This document shows, one piece after another, positions 8,370 through 15,403 of a stretch of DNA of 37,890 nt. The DNA comes from Novacetimonas cocois. GTDB taxonomy: Bacteria; Pseudomonadota; Alphaproteobacteria; Acetobacterales; Acetobacteraceae. Numbering within the stretch: the first letter of the stretch is position 1; every line of letters begins with the position of its first letter. A model generated the notes under the pieces. That model searched no databases. It was not told the origin of the DNA and was given only the letters and a program-made list of their open reading frames with translations. The stretch spans positions 13,654 through 51,543 of the forward strand of contig NZ_QEXL01000019.1 of NCBI RefSeq assembly GCF_003311635.1, written 5' to 3'. A program made the translations under genes and the position numbers.

Positions 8370-8753
8370 TCATTTTCCCTCCCCGATGCGGCCTGTTTCA
8401 AGTTGGGGAACCATGCCGTCGGTCGGCACGTAAACCACCGTCTTGTTGGTCTGGTTATCCAGCCTGCTGATCCAGAGCCAACGCAGGTATTCCGAGTTTT
8501 CCTTCAGGCTTTCACCGATGATCTTGTTGGCCTTGGCGGTGCCTTCGGCGCGCAGGATTTCCGCATCGCGCTCGGCCTGCGCGGTCTGCACAAGCACCTG
8601 CCGGTTCTGCGTGGCACGCGCCAGTTCGGCCTCACCATGCATTTTGGCGGAATAGACCTGATATTGCGGAAGGGCATAGGCCGCCGCCCCGATAACGGCG
8701 ACAGCGACAATCCCGATCGCCAGAAGTTCTTTCGTCGAGAAACTGGTCTTCAC
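8370..8753 (-). CDS. Small membrane-anchored protein resembling the tail of prohibitin/SPFH proteins
   Basis: 127 residues from a GTG at 8753, chosen because GGAG lies 9 bases upstream; an ATG at 8780 has no such site. One N-terminal membrane segment (LLAIGIVAVAVIGAAAYAL) is followed by a charged Ala/Glu-rich helix, probably coiled coil (residues 38-80), with QTAQAERDAEILRAEGTAKA, then ANKIIGESL, YLRWLWI and VVYVPTDG. This succession (EAEGxAxANxxI, then YLxxxxI, then VYVPT) is what follows the SPFH domain in prohibitin and HflK-like proteins, but the SPFH domain itself is absent. It may be a scaffold or a truncated relative; no function is assigned. It lies beside the integrase remnant and could be leftover cargo. 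Confidence 0.75.
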   Translation of the reverse strand: MKTSFSTKELLAIGIVAVAVIGAAAYALPQYQVYSAKMHGEAELARATQNRQVLVQTAQAERDAEILRAEGTAKANKIIGESLKENSEYLRWLWISRLDNQTNKTVVYVPTDGMVPQLETGRIGEGK

Positions 8754-9072
8754 TGCCTGAACTCCATGATGACGGCACAATCATGTTGGAACCGAAACAT
8801 AATGTGCGCAACCCGTATCGACGGGCAGGTGCGGGACCTGGTTGCCCGGGATCAGGACAGCGAAAGCCCCCGGAAACGTCCTTGCGGGATGCTTCGTGGG
8901 CGGGGCCTGTTGCGTTCGTCGCGCCGGCAGCGGCACCGCCACTGAAATTTCACGTCCGCATCCATGCAACTTCCCCTCGCGCATGCACTTGGGAAAGCGG
9001 GAAAAATATCCCCCGGATGGCCGCGAAAATCCGGCACGACACTGCTGACACCTCCCGGAAGGATGAAGAACA
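8754..9072. other. Non-coding gap between divergent genes
   Basis: No gene is supported. It must hold the promoters of the prohibitin-tail-like gene (minus) and DUF2501-like paralogue 2 (plus). A weak 6-bp inverted repeat (CCGGAT...ATCCGG) lies near 9014-9036. I see no clear -35/-10 pair. Confidence 0.45.
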
Positions 9073-9489
9073 ATGCGCTCCCCTTCGCTACGGCTGGTTC
9101 CGCCGCTGATTCTGACAGTATTTCCCCTTCTGGCTGGTTTCCTGCTGACGGGCACGTCGCAGGCACATGCCGCCCCGCCTCCGCCCGCGATGTCGGCGAC
9201 GGCAGGCGCCATCGAGGGCGCACCGGGCGCGCGTCTTGCCGGATACCTGAATTTCTGCATCAGCAATCATCTGCTGTCGTATGAGGACGCGACCCCCGTG
9301 CTCGACCATCTCATCGCCCAGACAAAGGCTGTGTCAAAGGACCATACGGGCGACATGGATTACGTTTATGGCACGGTGGGACTTCTCCATCCCGAAAACC
9401 GGAACAGCCCGCGTCTGACGGACCTCGACATCCCGCAGCGGCGTGAACTGTGCCAGCAGGTCAGGAAAAAGGCCGCATCCGCCACATGA
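9073..9489 (+). CDS. Small secreted DUF2501-like protein (paralogue 2)
   Basis: 138 residues; ATG at 9073 is preceded by AAGGA about 10 bases upstream. The signal peptide has a long hydrophobic stretch (VPPLILTVFPLLAGFLLTG) and a probable cleavage after AHA, so the mature protein is periplasmic. The two-cysteine plan of paralogue 1 is kept: LAGYLNFCISNHLL, the PVL helix, GDMDYVYGTVGLL and RRELCQQVRKKAAS. Identity to the copy at 628-1077 is moderate, so they are old paralogues rather than a recent duplication. The C-terminal KSLL of paralogue 1 is replaced by a short polar tail. Function is unknown. Palindromic element copy 2 lies 117 bases downstream. Confidence 0.75.
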   Translation: MRSPSLRLVPPLILTVFPLLAGFLLTGTSQAHAAPPPPAMSATAGAIEGAPGARLAGYLNFCISNHLLSYEDATPVLDHLIAQTKAVSKDHTGDMDYVYGTVGLLHPENRNSPRLTDLDIPQRRELCQQVRKKAASAT

Positions 9490-9605
9490 TCCCCTCCATG
9501 CAAGATCCATGAACATCACGGACATCGGGCAGGATATGCGACAGACCACAACCGCACGGTCTTTTTAGCAGACGCCCGAAAGAACTGCCTTGAGACATCC
9601 CGTCA

Positions 9606-9686
9606 AAGAAGTTTCTGGTGAAGCTTTTTCCAAAAGGCTTCGAAAGAACGCCGTCTTTTTGAAAAAAGGCGGCACCCAGAAACTTC
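9606..9686 (-). repeat. Dispersed palindromic element, copy 2 (reverse orientation)
   Basis: Same two-hairpin layout read on the minus strand: GAAGCTTTTTCCAAAAGGCTTC first, then a degenerate CGCC/GGCG hairpin. Outer arms are AAGTTTCTGG and CCAGAAACTT, which pair perfectly although both differ from other copies, a hint of compensatory change. It lies between tandem genes. Confidence 0.85.
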
Positions 9687-9794
9687 CGGTTGTCTTCAAC
9701 ATTCCCCGGGAATGTGGCAGAAGCAATCCGTACCGCAATATTTGCATGGGACCCCGGCATCGGCGCTGGCTGGTGTGATGCCGGCAGACATGAC

Positions 9795-9808
9795 ACATTA
9801 CGTAATGT
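9795..9808. promoter_or_regulatory. 14-bp perfect palindrome upstream of the KirBac gene
   Basis: ACATTACGTAATGT is fully self-complementary and lies 22 bases before the ATG at 9831. It could be an operator, or simply part of the untranslated leader. No regulator is identified. Confidence 0.4.
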
Positions 9809-9830
9809 TTCTGTCGCGGTAACCCATCCC

Positions 9831-10748
9831 ATGCCCCAGCCCTCCCGTCCCGTCCCCGCCGAGGCACCTGCCGCCCCGGTCCTGCGCCATCCCCATGTGC
9901 TGGAGGACAAGGGCCACGATGCCGTCGTGCGCGTGGGGCAGGCGGACCGCATCTGGTCCGATTTCTACCACCATGCCCTGATCGCGCCGTGGGGGGTCTT
10001 CTTTTACTGGTCGATCGCGTTCTACATCATCATCAATGTTGTCTTCGCGCTGGCCTACATGGCGGTGGGGACGCAGGTATCGGGCGCGCGGGCGGGTGAT
10101 TTCCTCGATTACTTCTTCTTCAGCGTGCAGACCCTGTCCACCGTGGGATATGGCGTCATGGCCCCCGTGGGGCGGGTGGCGAACCTGCTGGCGACGACAG
10201 AGGTTCTGGGCGGCATGATGATCAACGCCGTCGCGACGGGCCTGGTCTTTGCGCGGTTTTCGCGTCCCCGCGCCCGCATCATGTTCAGCAAGCGCGCCGT
10301 CATCGTAAAGAACCAGGCGCAGCCCCACCTGGACGTCCGCATCGCCAACTGCCGGCGCAGCCCGATCCTGAGCGCGGATATCGAATTCTCCCTCGCCCGC
10401 CTGATCCCGCAGCCTGACGGGCATGTCACACGGCAGTTCGACTCCCTTCCACTGCGTCAGTCGCACATGCCGGTGCTGCGTTTCGCGTGCCTGCCGGTGC
10501 ATGTCATCGACGAAAACAGCCCCCTGCATGGCGTCACGCTGGACATGCTGAAATCGGAGGAGGCGGAAATCATCGTCACGATCACCGGCACGGACGAAGC
10601 ATCGGGACAGACGGTCTTTGCCCGCACGGCCTACGGGTTCGACCGCATGCTGTACGACCATCATTTCGTCGATATCATCAACACCAATCCAGACGGCAGC
10701 ATCACGGTCGATTACACGCGGTTCGACCAGATGGAAAAACAGCCCTGA
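9831..10748 (+). CDS. KirBac-type inward-rectifier potassium channel
   Basis: 305 residues from the ATG at 9831; the open frame runs further upstream into repeat copy 2, which has no coding look. The order is a slide-helix region around residues 40-52, an outer membrane helix (GVFFYWSIAFYIIINVVFALAYM), a pore helix with filter TVGYG (104-108), an inner helix (about 112-142), then a C-terminal cytoplasmic immunoglobulin-like IRK domain of about 160 residues. The filter and the beta-rich C-domain separate it from Kch or MthK channels, which carry RCK domains. It should conduct K+ through the inner membrane, gated by ligands, lipid or pH. It converges with the photolyase gene, leaving only 12 bases between stop codons. 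Confidence 0.93.
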   Translation: MPQPSRPVPAEAPAAPVLRHPHVLEDKGHDAVVRVGQADRIWSDFYHHALIAPWGVFFYWSIAFYIIINVVFALAYMAVGTQVSGARAGDFLDYFFFSVQTLSTVGYGVMAPVGRVANLLATTEVLGGMMINAVATGLVFARFSRPRARIMFSKRAVIVKNQAQPHLDVRIANCRRSPILSADIEFSLARLIPQPDGHVTRQFDSLPLRQSHMPVLRFACLPVHVIDENSPLHGVTLDMLKSEEAEIIVTITGTDEASGQTVFARTAYGFDRMLYDHHFVDIINTNPDGSITVDYTRFDQMEKQP

Positions 10749-10760
10749 GCCACCCGGCCC

Positions 10761-12233
10761 TTACGTCGCACCGGACAGGCCGCGCCATGCCGAAAGGGCA
10801 CGCGCCCGGCCTTCGTCCAGCCCGACAATCGGGGCCGGATATCCGCGCGGTGCCTCCGCCGGGCCGCAGGTCCACGGACAATGGATGCGCGATGCGGGCA
10901 GATGCGCCAGTTCCGGCACCCATCGCCGCACATACGTGCCATCGGGATCGAATTTCTTCCCCTGCAGGACAGGATTGAACACGCGGAAATAGGGCGCGGC
11001 ATCCACACCGCATCCGGCGACCCACTGCCAGTTGACGACATTGCTGGCGATGTCGGCATCCACCAGCGTATCGCGAAACCAGCCTTCCCCCACGCGCCAG
11101 TCCATCAGCAGGTGCTTCGTCAGGAAAGACGCCACGATCATGCGGACGCGGTTATGCATCCACCCCGTCTGCCACAGCTGCCGCATGCCCGCATCCACGA
11201 TGGGATACCCCGTGCGTCCCTGCTGCCACGCACGCAGGTCGCGCGCATCGTCGCGCCACGGCATGGCGTCGAATTCCGTCCGAAAATTGCTGCGCACCAG
11301 TTCCGGCTGCTCATAAAGCAGCGACACCGCGAAATCCCGCCAACCCAGTTCGGCAAGGAATTTCGCGTGATCCTCCGTCCCCGCCGCGCCGTCGCCATCA
11401 CACACCGCCGCATGCCACACCTGCCGGGGCGAGACATGGCCAAAATGCAGGGCGGGCGACAGCAGCGATGTCGCCGGCAGGTCCGGCCTGTCGCGCGCGG
11501 TGGCGTATCCCGCCATGTCGTCATGCACGAATTCATGCAGCCGCGCACGCGCCGCAGCCTCGCCCGGGTGCCATGTCGCGCGCAGGCCCGCGGCCCAGTC
11601 CGGCGCGACCGGCAAAAGGCCGAGCGCATCGATCCCCACGCATTCCGCCCGCCAGCCATCGGGCGTGCCGGCGCCCGCGATCTGCCCTGGCGCCGGCAGG
11701 GGCGGTGGCGGGTCCCCCATCGCACGCGCGGCGCGCCACCATGCGGTATAGACCCGGAACGCATCGCCCGCGCGGGTGCGGACCGTCCAGGGTTCATGCA
11801 TGACGCTGGCGGCAAAGCTGCGCGCGGCAACGCCATCCTGTTTCAGGGCCGCCTTGATCGTGGTGTCGGTTTCACGCCCCTGCGGATCGTAACGCCGGTT
11901 CCATACCACCTGCGCCGCATGTGCCTGTTGCGCAAGGCGCGGGACAAGGACCGTCGCATCCCCGCGCACGACATGCAGCGTCGCCCCCATGCGCGACAGG
12001 TCATCGCGCAGGGCGCACAACCCCCCATGAAGCCACCATTGCGCCGCGCCGGACGGGGCCGTGCGCGGATCATGCACGAACAGGCACAGGACCGGCGCCC
12101 CCGACGACGCCACGGCATGCGACAGGGCCGGATGATCGGCCAGCCGCAGGTCATCGCGAAACCAGACGATGACCGGCGCGGCACCGGACGCGGAGGCAGA
12201 AACCGAAGCGGGGGACGAAGACGATGGGGGCAT
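10761..12233 (-). CDS. phrB: Deoxyribodipyrimidine photolyase (class I)
   Basis: 490 residues. The N-terminal antenna-binding alpha/beta domain begins after a Ser/Ala-rich leader with VIVWFRDDLRLADHPAL, and the helical FAD domain follows. Visible signatures are LSPALHFGHVSPRQVW, WRDFAVSLLYEQP, GYPIVDAGMRQLWQTGWMHN, RMIVASFLTKHLLMDWR, and DADIASNVVNWQWVAGCG with DAAPYFRVFNP. These contain the FAD contacts and the Trp residues of the electron-transfer chain. The enzyme uses blue light to split cyclobutane pyrimidine dimers. The acidic Asp/Ala in the FAD pocket and the NxxNW motif favour a photolyase over a cryptochrome. It is divergent from the DUF3147 gene with a 97-base gap and converges on the KirBac gene. 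Confidence 0.96.
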   Translation of the reverse strand: MPPSSSSPASVSASASGAAPVIVWFRDDLRLADHPALSHAVASSGAPVLCLFVHDPRTAPSGAAQWWLHGGLCALRDDLSRMGATLHVVRGDATVLVPRLAQQAHAAQVVWNRRYDPQGRETDTTIKAALKQDGVAARSFAASVMHEPWTVRTRAGDAFRVYTAWWRAARAMGDPPPPLPAPGQIAGAGTPDGWRAECVGIDALGLLPVAPDWAAGLRATWHPGEAAARARLHEFVHDDMAGYATARDRPDLPATSLLSPALHFGHVSPRQVWHAAVCDGDGAAGTEDHAKFLAELGWRDFAVSLLYEQPELVRSNFRTEFDAMPWRDDARDLRAWQQGRTGYPIVDAGMRQLWQTGWMHNRVRMIVASFLTKHLLMDWRVGEGWFRDTLVDADIASNVVNWQWVAGCGVDAAPYFRVFNPVLQGKKFDPDGTYVRRWVPELAHLPASRIHCPWTCGPAEAPRGYPAPIVGLDEGRARALSAWRGLSGAT

Positions 12234-12330
12234 ATCTGTTCCAGACTGATGGCGGGCCCCCTGATGTGCTATACCGCCATGAACCGTTGCAAGCGAAACC
12301 TTCCCCTCACTGAATGAACGTCACACCTGA

Positions 12331-12678
12331 ATGTTCTTTATCATCAAGACCGTCCTGTCTGGACTTATCATCGCCCTCGTCTCAACCATCGCCCGGCGCT
12401 ATCCGGCGTTCGGGGCGCTTGTGGCCTCCCTCCCGCTGATTTCGGTGTTCGGGATGCTGTGGCTGTGGGCGGAAACGAAGGATCCGGTACGCATGGAAAC
12501 CCATGTGGAGGCCACGTTCTGGTACGTGATCCCTTCCCTGCCGATGTTCCTGCTGATCCCGTACCTGATGCGCCACGGCGTCGGCTTTTACCCGGCCCTG
12601 CTGGCGGGATGCGTGCTGACGGCAGCGCTTTACCTGCTCATGACATGGTGCGCGGCACGCATGGGCATCAACCTGTGA
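12331..12678 (+). CDS. DUF3147-family small membrane protein
   Basis: 115 residues, almost entirely membrane: four hydrophobic segments near residues 3-20, 28-47, 62-80 and 88-108, joined by short loops. RRYPAFGALVASLPLISVFGMLWLW and the following ETKDP loop match the DUF3147 family, inner-membrane proteins of unknown function. It is divergent from the photolyase gene and stands alone, with palindromic element copy 3 after it. No function can be assigned. Confidence 0.8.
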   Translation: MFFIIKTVLSGLIIALVSTIARRYPAFGALVASLPLISVFGMLWLWAETKDPVRMETHVEATFWYVIPSLPMFLLIPYLMRHGVGFYPALLAGCVLTAALYLLMTWCAARMGINL

Positions 12679-12738
12679 CCGCATCCGCCCGATCGTATGT
12701 AAAGACGGTATGAAAATAAGTTATTTATAAATGCCGAT

Positions 12739-12820
12739 AAAAGTTTTGGGGTGTCGCCTTTTTTTCGGAAAGGTGACGTCTTCATGAAGCTTTTTGCAAA
12801 AAGCTTCACCAAAAACTCTT
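12739..12820 (+). repeat. Dispersed palindromic element, copy 3
   Basis: Outer arms AAAAGTTTTGGG and CCAAAAACTCTT enclose a decayed CGCC hairpin (its right arm reads GGAAAGGTGACG) and a perfect GAAGCTTTTTGCAAAAAGCTTC. Flanks resemble the extended arms: GGTATGAAAATAA to the left and ATTTTCAAACGGCC to the right (near 12840-12858). It lies between convergent genes. Confidence 0.9.
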
Positions 12821-12901
12821 ATTATTTTTTATCAACGGATTATTTTCAAACGGCCTCTTCACATCTTTTCAGACAAAAGACCCTGCCAGAACGTCCGGCA
12901 G

Positions 12902-13237
12902 TTACCGCGCTGGCGGGCTGGGCGCGGGATCGGACGTGGTGCTGCGCGTTTCCTGTGGCGCGGGCGTCCGGTCGGCGGCATTGTCGGGTTCTTCGAACAT
13001 GGCGCGGCATTTCGGGGACAGCTTGTCGAGCTTGCTTTCAAGACATTCCTCCATCAGCTGTTCATTGGGAATGTCCATGAAACACAGCCGGAAGACGTCC
13101 TTCTTGCAGGCCGAGGTCTGGTCCTCCCGCCCGGCGGCATGGGCCAGAGGCAACTGCGTCATTCCCCCGACCATCGCGACGGCCGCGCATGCCATTATGC
13201 GCAGGGCGTGTGGTCCGGTCCGGTAATGACGCAACAT
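12902..13237 (-). CDS. Secreted cysteine-rich-repeat protein
   Basis: 111 residues from the ATG at 13237, chosen over a far upstream start because GGAGG lies 8 bases before it. The signal peptide is clear (IMACAAVAMVGGM, cleavage near AHA-AG). The mature part holds four cysteines (44, 52, 65 and 77) in CKKDVFRLCFMDIPN, MEECLESKLDKLSPKCRAMF. This matches one unit of the cysteine-rich repeat found in the Golgi apparatus protein 1 family and in many short proteobacterial periplasmic proteins. The tail (about residues 82-111) is Pro/Ala/Ser/Thr-rich and looks disordered. No enzyme function is suggested. It is divergent from the YidB-like gene and converges with DUF3147. Confidence 0.75.
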   Translation of the reverse strand: MLRHYRTGPHALRIMACAAVAMVGGMTQLPLAHAAGREDQTSACKKDVFRLCFMDIPNEQLMEECLESKLDKLSPKCRAMFEEPDNAADRTPAPQETRSTTSDPAPSPPAR

Positions 13238-13526
13238 TTCTCGATCCTCCATCATGCTGGATGGGCATGGGTGCCAGACGACATCTGGACACGACCCATC
13301 GTCAGTGGCCATCAGTGGCGCGTGGAATCGCGCGCCCTGAAAACTCCCCCGACAGGCGGAAGTCCGGGGATAAGGGCTGTCGCCGTAACGCGCCACGCAT
13401 TGACAAGTTGCGCCATTATTACGGAAAACCCTAGGAAAAATCATCATTTATCTGTGATGATACGGATCGCCGCCTGCCTGCGTTGAGGACGGACACCCTG
13501 ACACGACACCGAAAAGGAGAAGTCTC

Positions 13527-13883
13527 ATGGCAAACGATACCACAACGCGGATGGGCGATGCGGCAGGCAAGGTTGCGGACGTCCTGACGGGCGCGAAAAC
13601 CGATACGTCGGGCCTGATGAGCGCGATGATCGAATATATGGGCGCCCCGCGCAGCCCCGGCCGCCGCACCGTGCATGAACGCGCCCGCGACGCGGGGCTG
13701 GAACCGATGGTGCAGAAGTGGGAGGACGGAACATCCCCCGCCCCTGTCGGCGAAGACGTGGTGACGCGGCTGCTGCCGGCCGACGTCATCGACCATTTCT
13801 CCCGCCAGACGGGGCTGTCGCGCACGGCGACCATCGCGGGACTTGGCGATCTGCTGCCGCACATGTCGCGCCTTGATGGCTGA
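13527..13883 (+). CDS. YidB-like (DUF937-related) small protein
   Basis: 118 residues; the start is well marked by AGGAGA 7 bases before the ATG. The C-terminal half carries the YidB pattern: DAGLEPMVQKWEDG, then PVGEDVVTRLLPADVIDHFSRQTGLS, then LGDLLPHMSRL. Family members are small soluble proteins of unknown role. The N-terminal Gly/Ala segment common in longer members is short here. The next gene (short-chain dehydrogenase) starts 117 bases later on the same strand, so co-transcription is possible. Confidence 0.75.
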   Translation: MANDTTTRMGDAAGKVADVLTGAKTDTSGLMSAMIEYMGAPRSPGRRTVHERARDAGLEPMVQKWEDGTSPAPVGEDVVTRLLPADVIDHFSRQTGLSRTATIAGLGDLLPHMSRLDG

Positions 13884-14000
13884 ACGCCGCGCGGCGAACT
13901 GCATGGGGGAAGGTGGGATGCGCGCCGCCCCCTTGCGCGGGCGATGGATTGACGCGACCGTATGCGTCATCCGAAACCCCGACGCACAAAGGACGCGATC

Positions 14001-14762
14001 ATGACCCCCGAGGAGACCCCCGCCAACGCCACAGGCAGCGTCATCGTCACGGGCGGCAGCCGTGGCATCGGCCACGCCATATGCCAGCTTCTGGCGCGCG
14101 AGGGGTACCGCGTGGCAATCAATTACAGTCACAGCGCCGCCCCGGCGGAGGACTTGGCCCGCCAGATCCGCGCAAGTGGCGGCCATGCGGTGGCCATCGC
14201 GGCAAACGTCGCCGACCCCGCGCAGATCACCCCCCTGTTCGACCGCGCGGTGGCGGAACTCGGCCCCATAACGGGGGTGGTCAACAATGCGGGCGTCACC
14301 GGCACCAAGGTCCGGGTGGATGAACAGACTGCCGAAACCCTCGACGCGCTGTTCGACATCAACGTGCGCGGCAGCATGCTGGTGGCGGGCGAGGCGGTGC
14401 GCCGCATGTCCACCCGTCATGGCGGGCACGGCGGCAGCATCGTCAACCTGTCCTCCGTCGCGGCGCGTCTGGGCGGACTGCCGGGGCTGGTGCCCTATGC
14501 CGCGACCAAGGCGGCGATCGAGACATTTACCCGTGGCCTTGCCAACGAGGTCGCGCGCGAGGGCGTGCGCGTCAACGCCGTCGCCCCCGGCCTGACGGCC
14601 ACCGACATGGTCCCCCCCGAAACCGAGGCCCTGGTGGACAGGGTCGTGCCGATGGGCCGCACGGGCCGCCCCGACGAAATCGCGCAGGCGGTGCTGTTCC
14701 TGCTTTCGCCCGCATCGTCCTACATGACCGGCAGCGTCATGACGGTTTCGGGCGGGCGCTGA
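14001..14762 (+). CDS. Short-chain dehydrogenase/reductase (FabG-like)
   Basis: 253 residues from the ATG at 14001, which has AAAGGA 8 bases upstream; the ATG at 13962 lacks a site. A classical SDR: cofactor loop TGGSRGIG (17-24), NNAG (95-98), catalytic Ser152, Tyr166 and Lys170 in YAATK, and the VNAVAPGLTATDM segment after the active site. The fold binds NAD(H) or NADP(H); residues after the second strand (NYSHS) fit NADP preference weakly. The sequence fits glucose 1-dehydrogenase or 3-oxoacyl-ACP reductase-like oxidoreductases, but the true substrate is not evident. It is unlikely to be the housekeeping FabG because no fatty-acid genes adjoin it. Repeat copy 4 follows. Confidence 0.9.
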   Translation: MTPEETPANATGSVIVTGGSRGIGHAICQLLAREGYRVAINYSHSAAPAEDLARQIRASGGHAVAIAANVADPAQITPLFDRAVAELGPITGVVNNAGVTGTKVRVDEQTAETLDALFDINVRGSMLVAGEAVRRMSTRHGGHGGSIVNLSSVAARLGGLPGLVPYAATKAAIETFTRGLANEVAREGVRVNAVAPGLTATDMVPPETEALVDRVVPMGRTGRPDEIAQAVLFLLSPASSYMTGSVMTVSGGR

Positions 14763-14800
14763 CAGCGCTGCCTGAAGGCAATACCTTGATAAGGAACAAC

Positions 14801-14881
14801 AAAGGTTTCCGGGGGCCGCCTTTTTTCGGCAAAGGTGACGCTCTTTGAAGCTTTTTGCAAAAAGCTTCACAAAAAACTTTT
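14801..14881 (+). repeat. Dispersed palindromic element, copy 4
   Basis: The perfect GAAGCTTTTTGCAAAAAGCTTC hairpin (14847-14868) is kept. The first hairpin is weakened (CGCCTTTTTTCGGCAAAGGTG). The left arm is the GTTTCCGGG variant, so it no longer pairs fully with the right arm. TATGATTTCAG follows, as in copy 9. It lies between tandem genes. Confidence 0.88.
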
Positions 14882-14931
14882 ATGATTTCAGTATGTTATT
14901 TGGATTACCTGCAACAGGAGATCAGCGTCGC

Positions 14932-15267
14932 ATGTATATCGCCATGAACCGTTTCCGCATTCCCCCCGAAAACGAGGAAGCGTTCCGCGAACGCTGGCTG
15001 GGACGCGAGGTCCATCTGCATACGGTGCCCGGCTTCATCAGTTTCCAGCTGCTGGCCGGTCCGCGGCACGACGATCACATTCTTTATGCCTCCCACACGG
15101 TGTGGCAGTCCCGGGCCGCGTTCGAAAACTGGACCCGGTCGGACGAATTCCGCGCAGCCCATGCCAGCGCAGGCACGAAAAAGCCGCTGATGCTTGGCCC
15201 GCCCGTCTTTGAAGGGTTCGACGTGGTGCAGAACATTGTCGCCCGCATGCCCGAGGGCGAGGTCTGA
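14932..15267 (+). CDS. ABM-superfamily monooxygenase, probable IsdG/HmoB-type heme-degrading enzyme
   Basis: 111 residues from the ATG at 14932 (AGGAG 11 bases upstream); an upstream in-frame ATG lies inside repeat copy 4 and is rejected. The ferredoxin-like antibiotic-biosynthesis monooxygenase fold is visible: MYIAMNRFRIPP, HTVPGFISFQLLAG, SHTVWQSRAAFENW. Asn6, Trp67 and His77 fall at the spacing of the Asn-Trp-His catalytic set of staphylococcal IsdG/IsdI, which open heme oxygen-dependently and release iron. Activity on heme is therefore likely but not proven; plain ABM proteins act on other substrates. The protein is cytoplasmic. It is followed after 136 bases by the gluconolactonase-like gene, with a hairpin between them, so a shared transcript is uncertain. 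Confidence 0.8.
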   Translation: MYIAMNRFRIPPENEEAFRERWLGREVHLHTVPGFISFQLLAGPRHDDHILYASHTVWQSRAAFENWTRSDEFRAAHASAGTKKPLMLGPPVFEGFDVVQNIVARMPEGEV

Positions 15268-15273
15268 TCCCAA

Positions 15274-15308
15274 CCGTCCGGCCCGTCACGTTTGCGCAGG
15301 CTGGACGG
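15274..15308 (+). terminator. Possible terminator or stem-loop between ABM and lactonase genes
   Basis: A 10-bp stem, CCGTCCGGCC / GGCTGGACGG with one G-T pair and a 15-base loop, starts 7 bases after the ABM stop. The trailing ATTGTTACGTTT is only a poor T-run, so it may attenuate rather than stop transcription. Confidence 0.4.
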
Positions 15309-15403
15309 ATTGTTACGTTTCCATGCCGGATGACATATTTTATGATCGCCCCGTTCGCGGGGCCACGGGCTCCACCTTTCATATGATGCCGGAGTCCGCT
15401 GCC

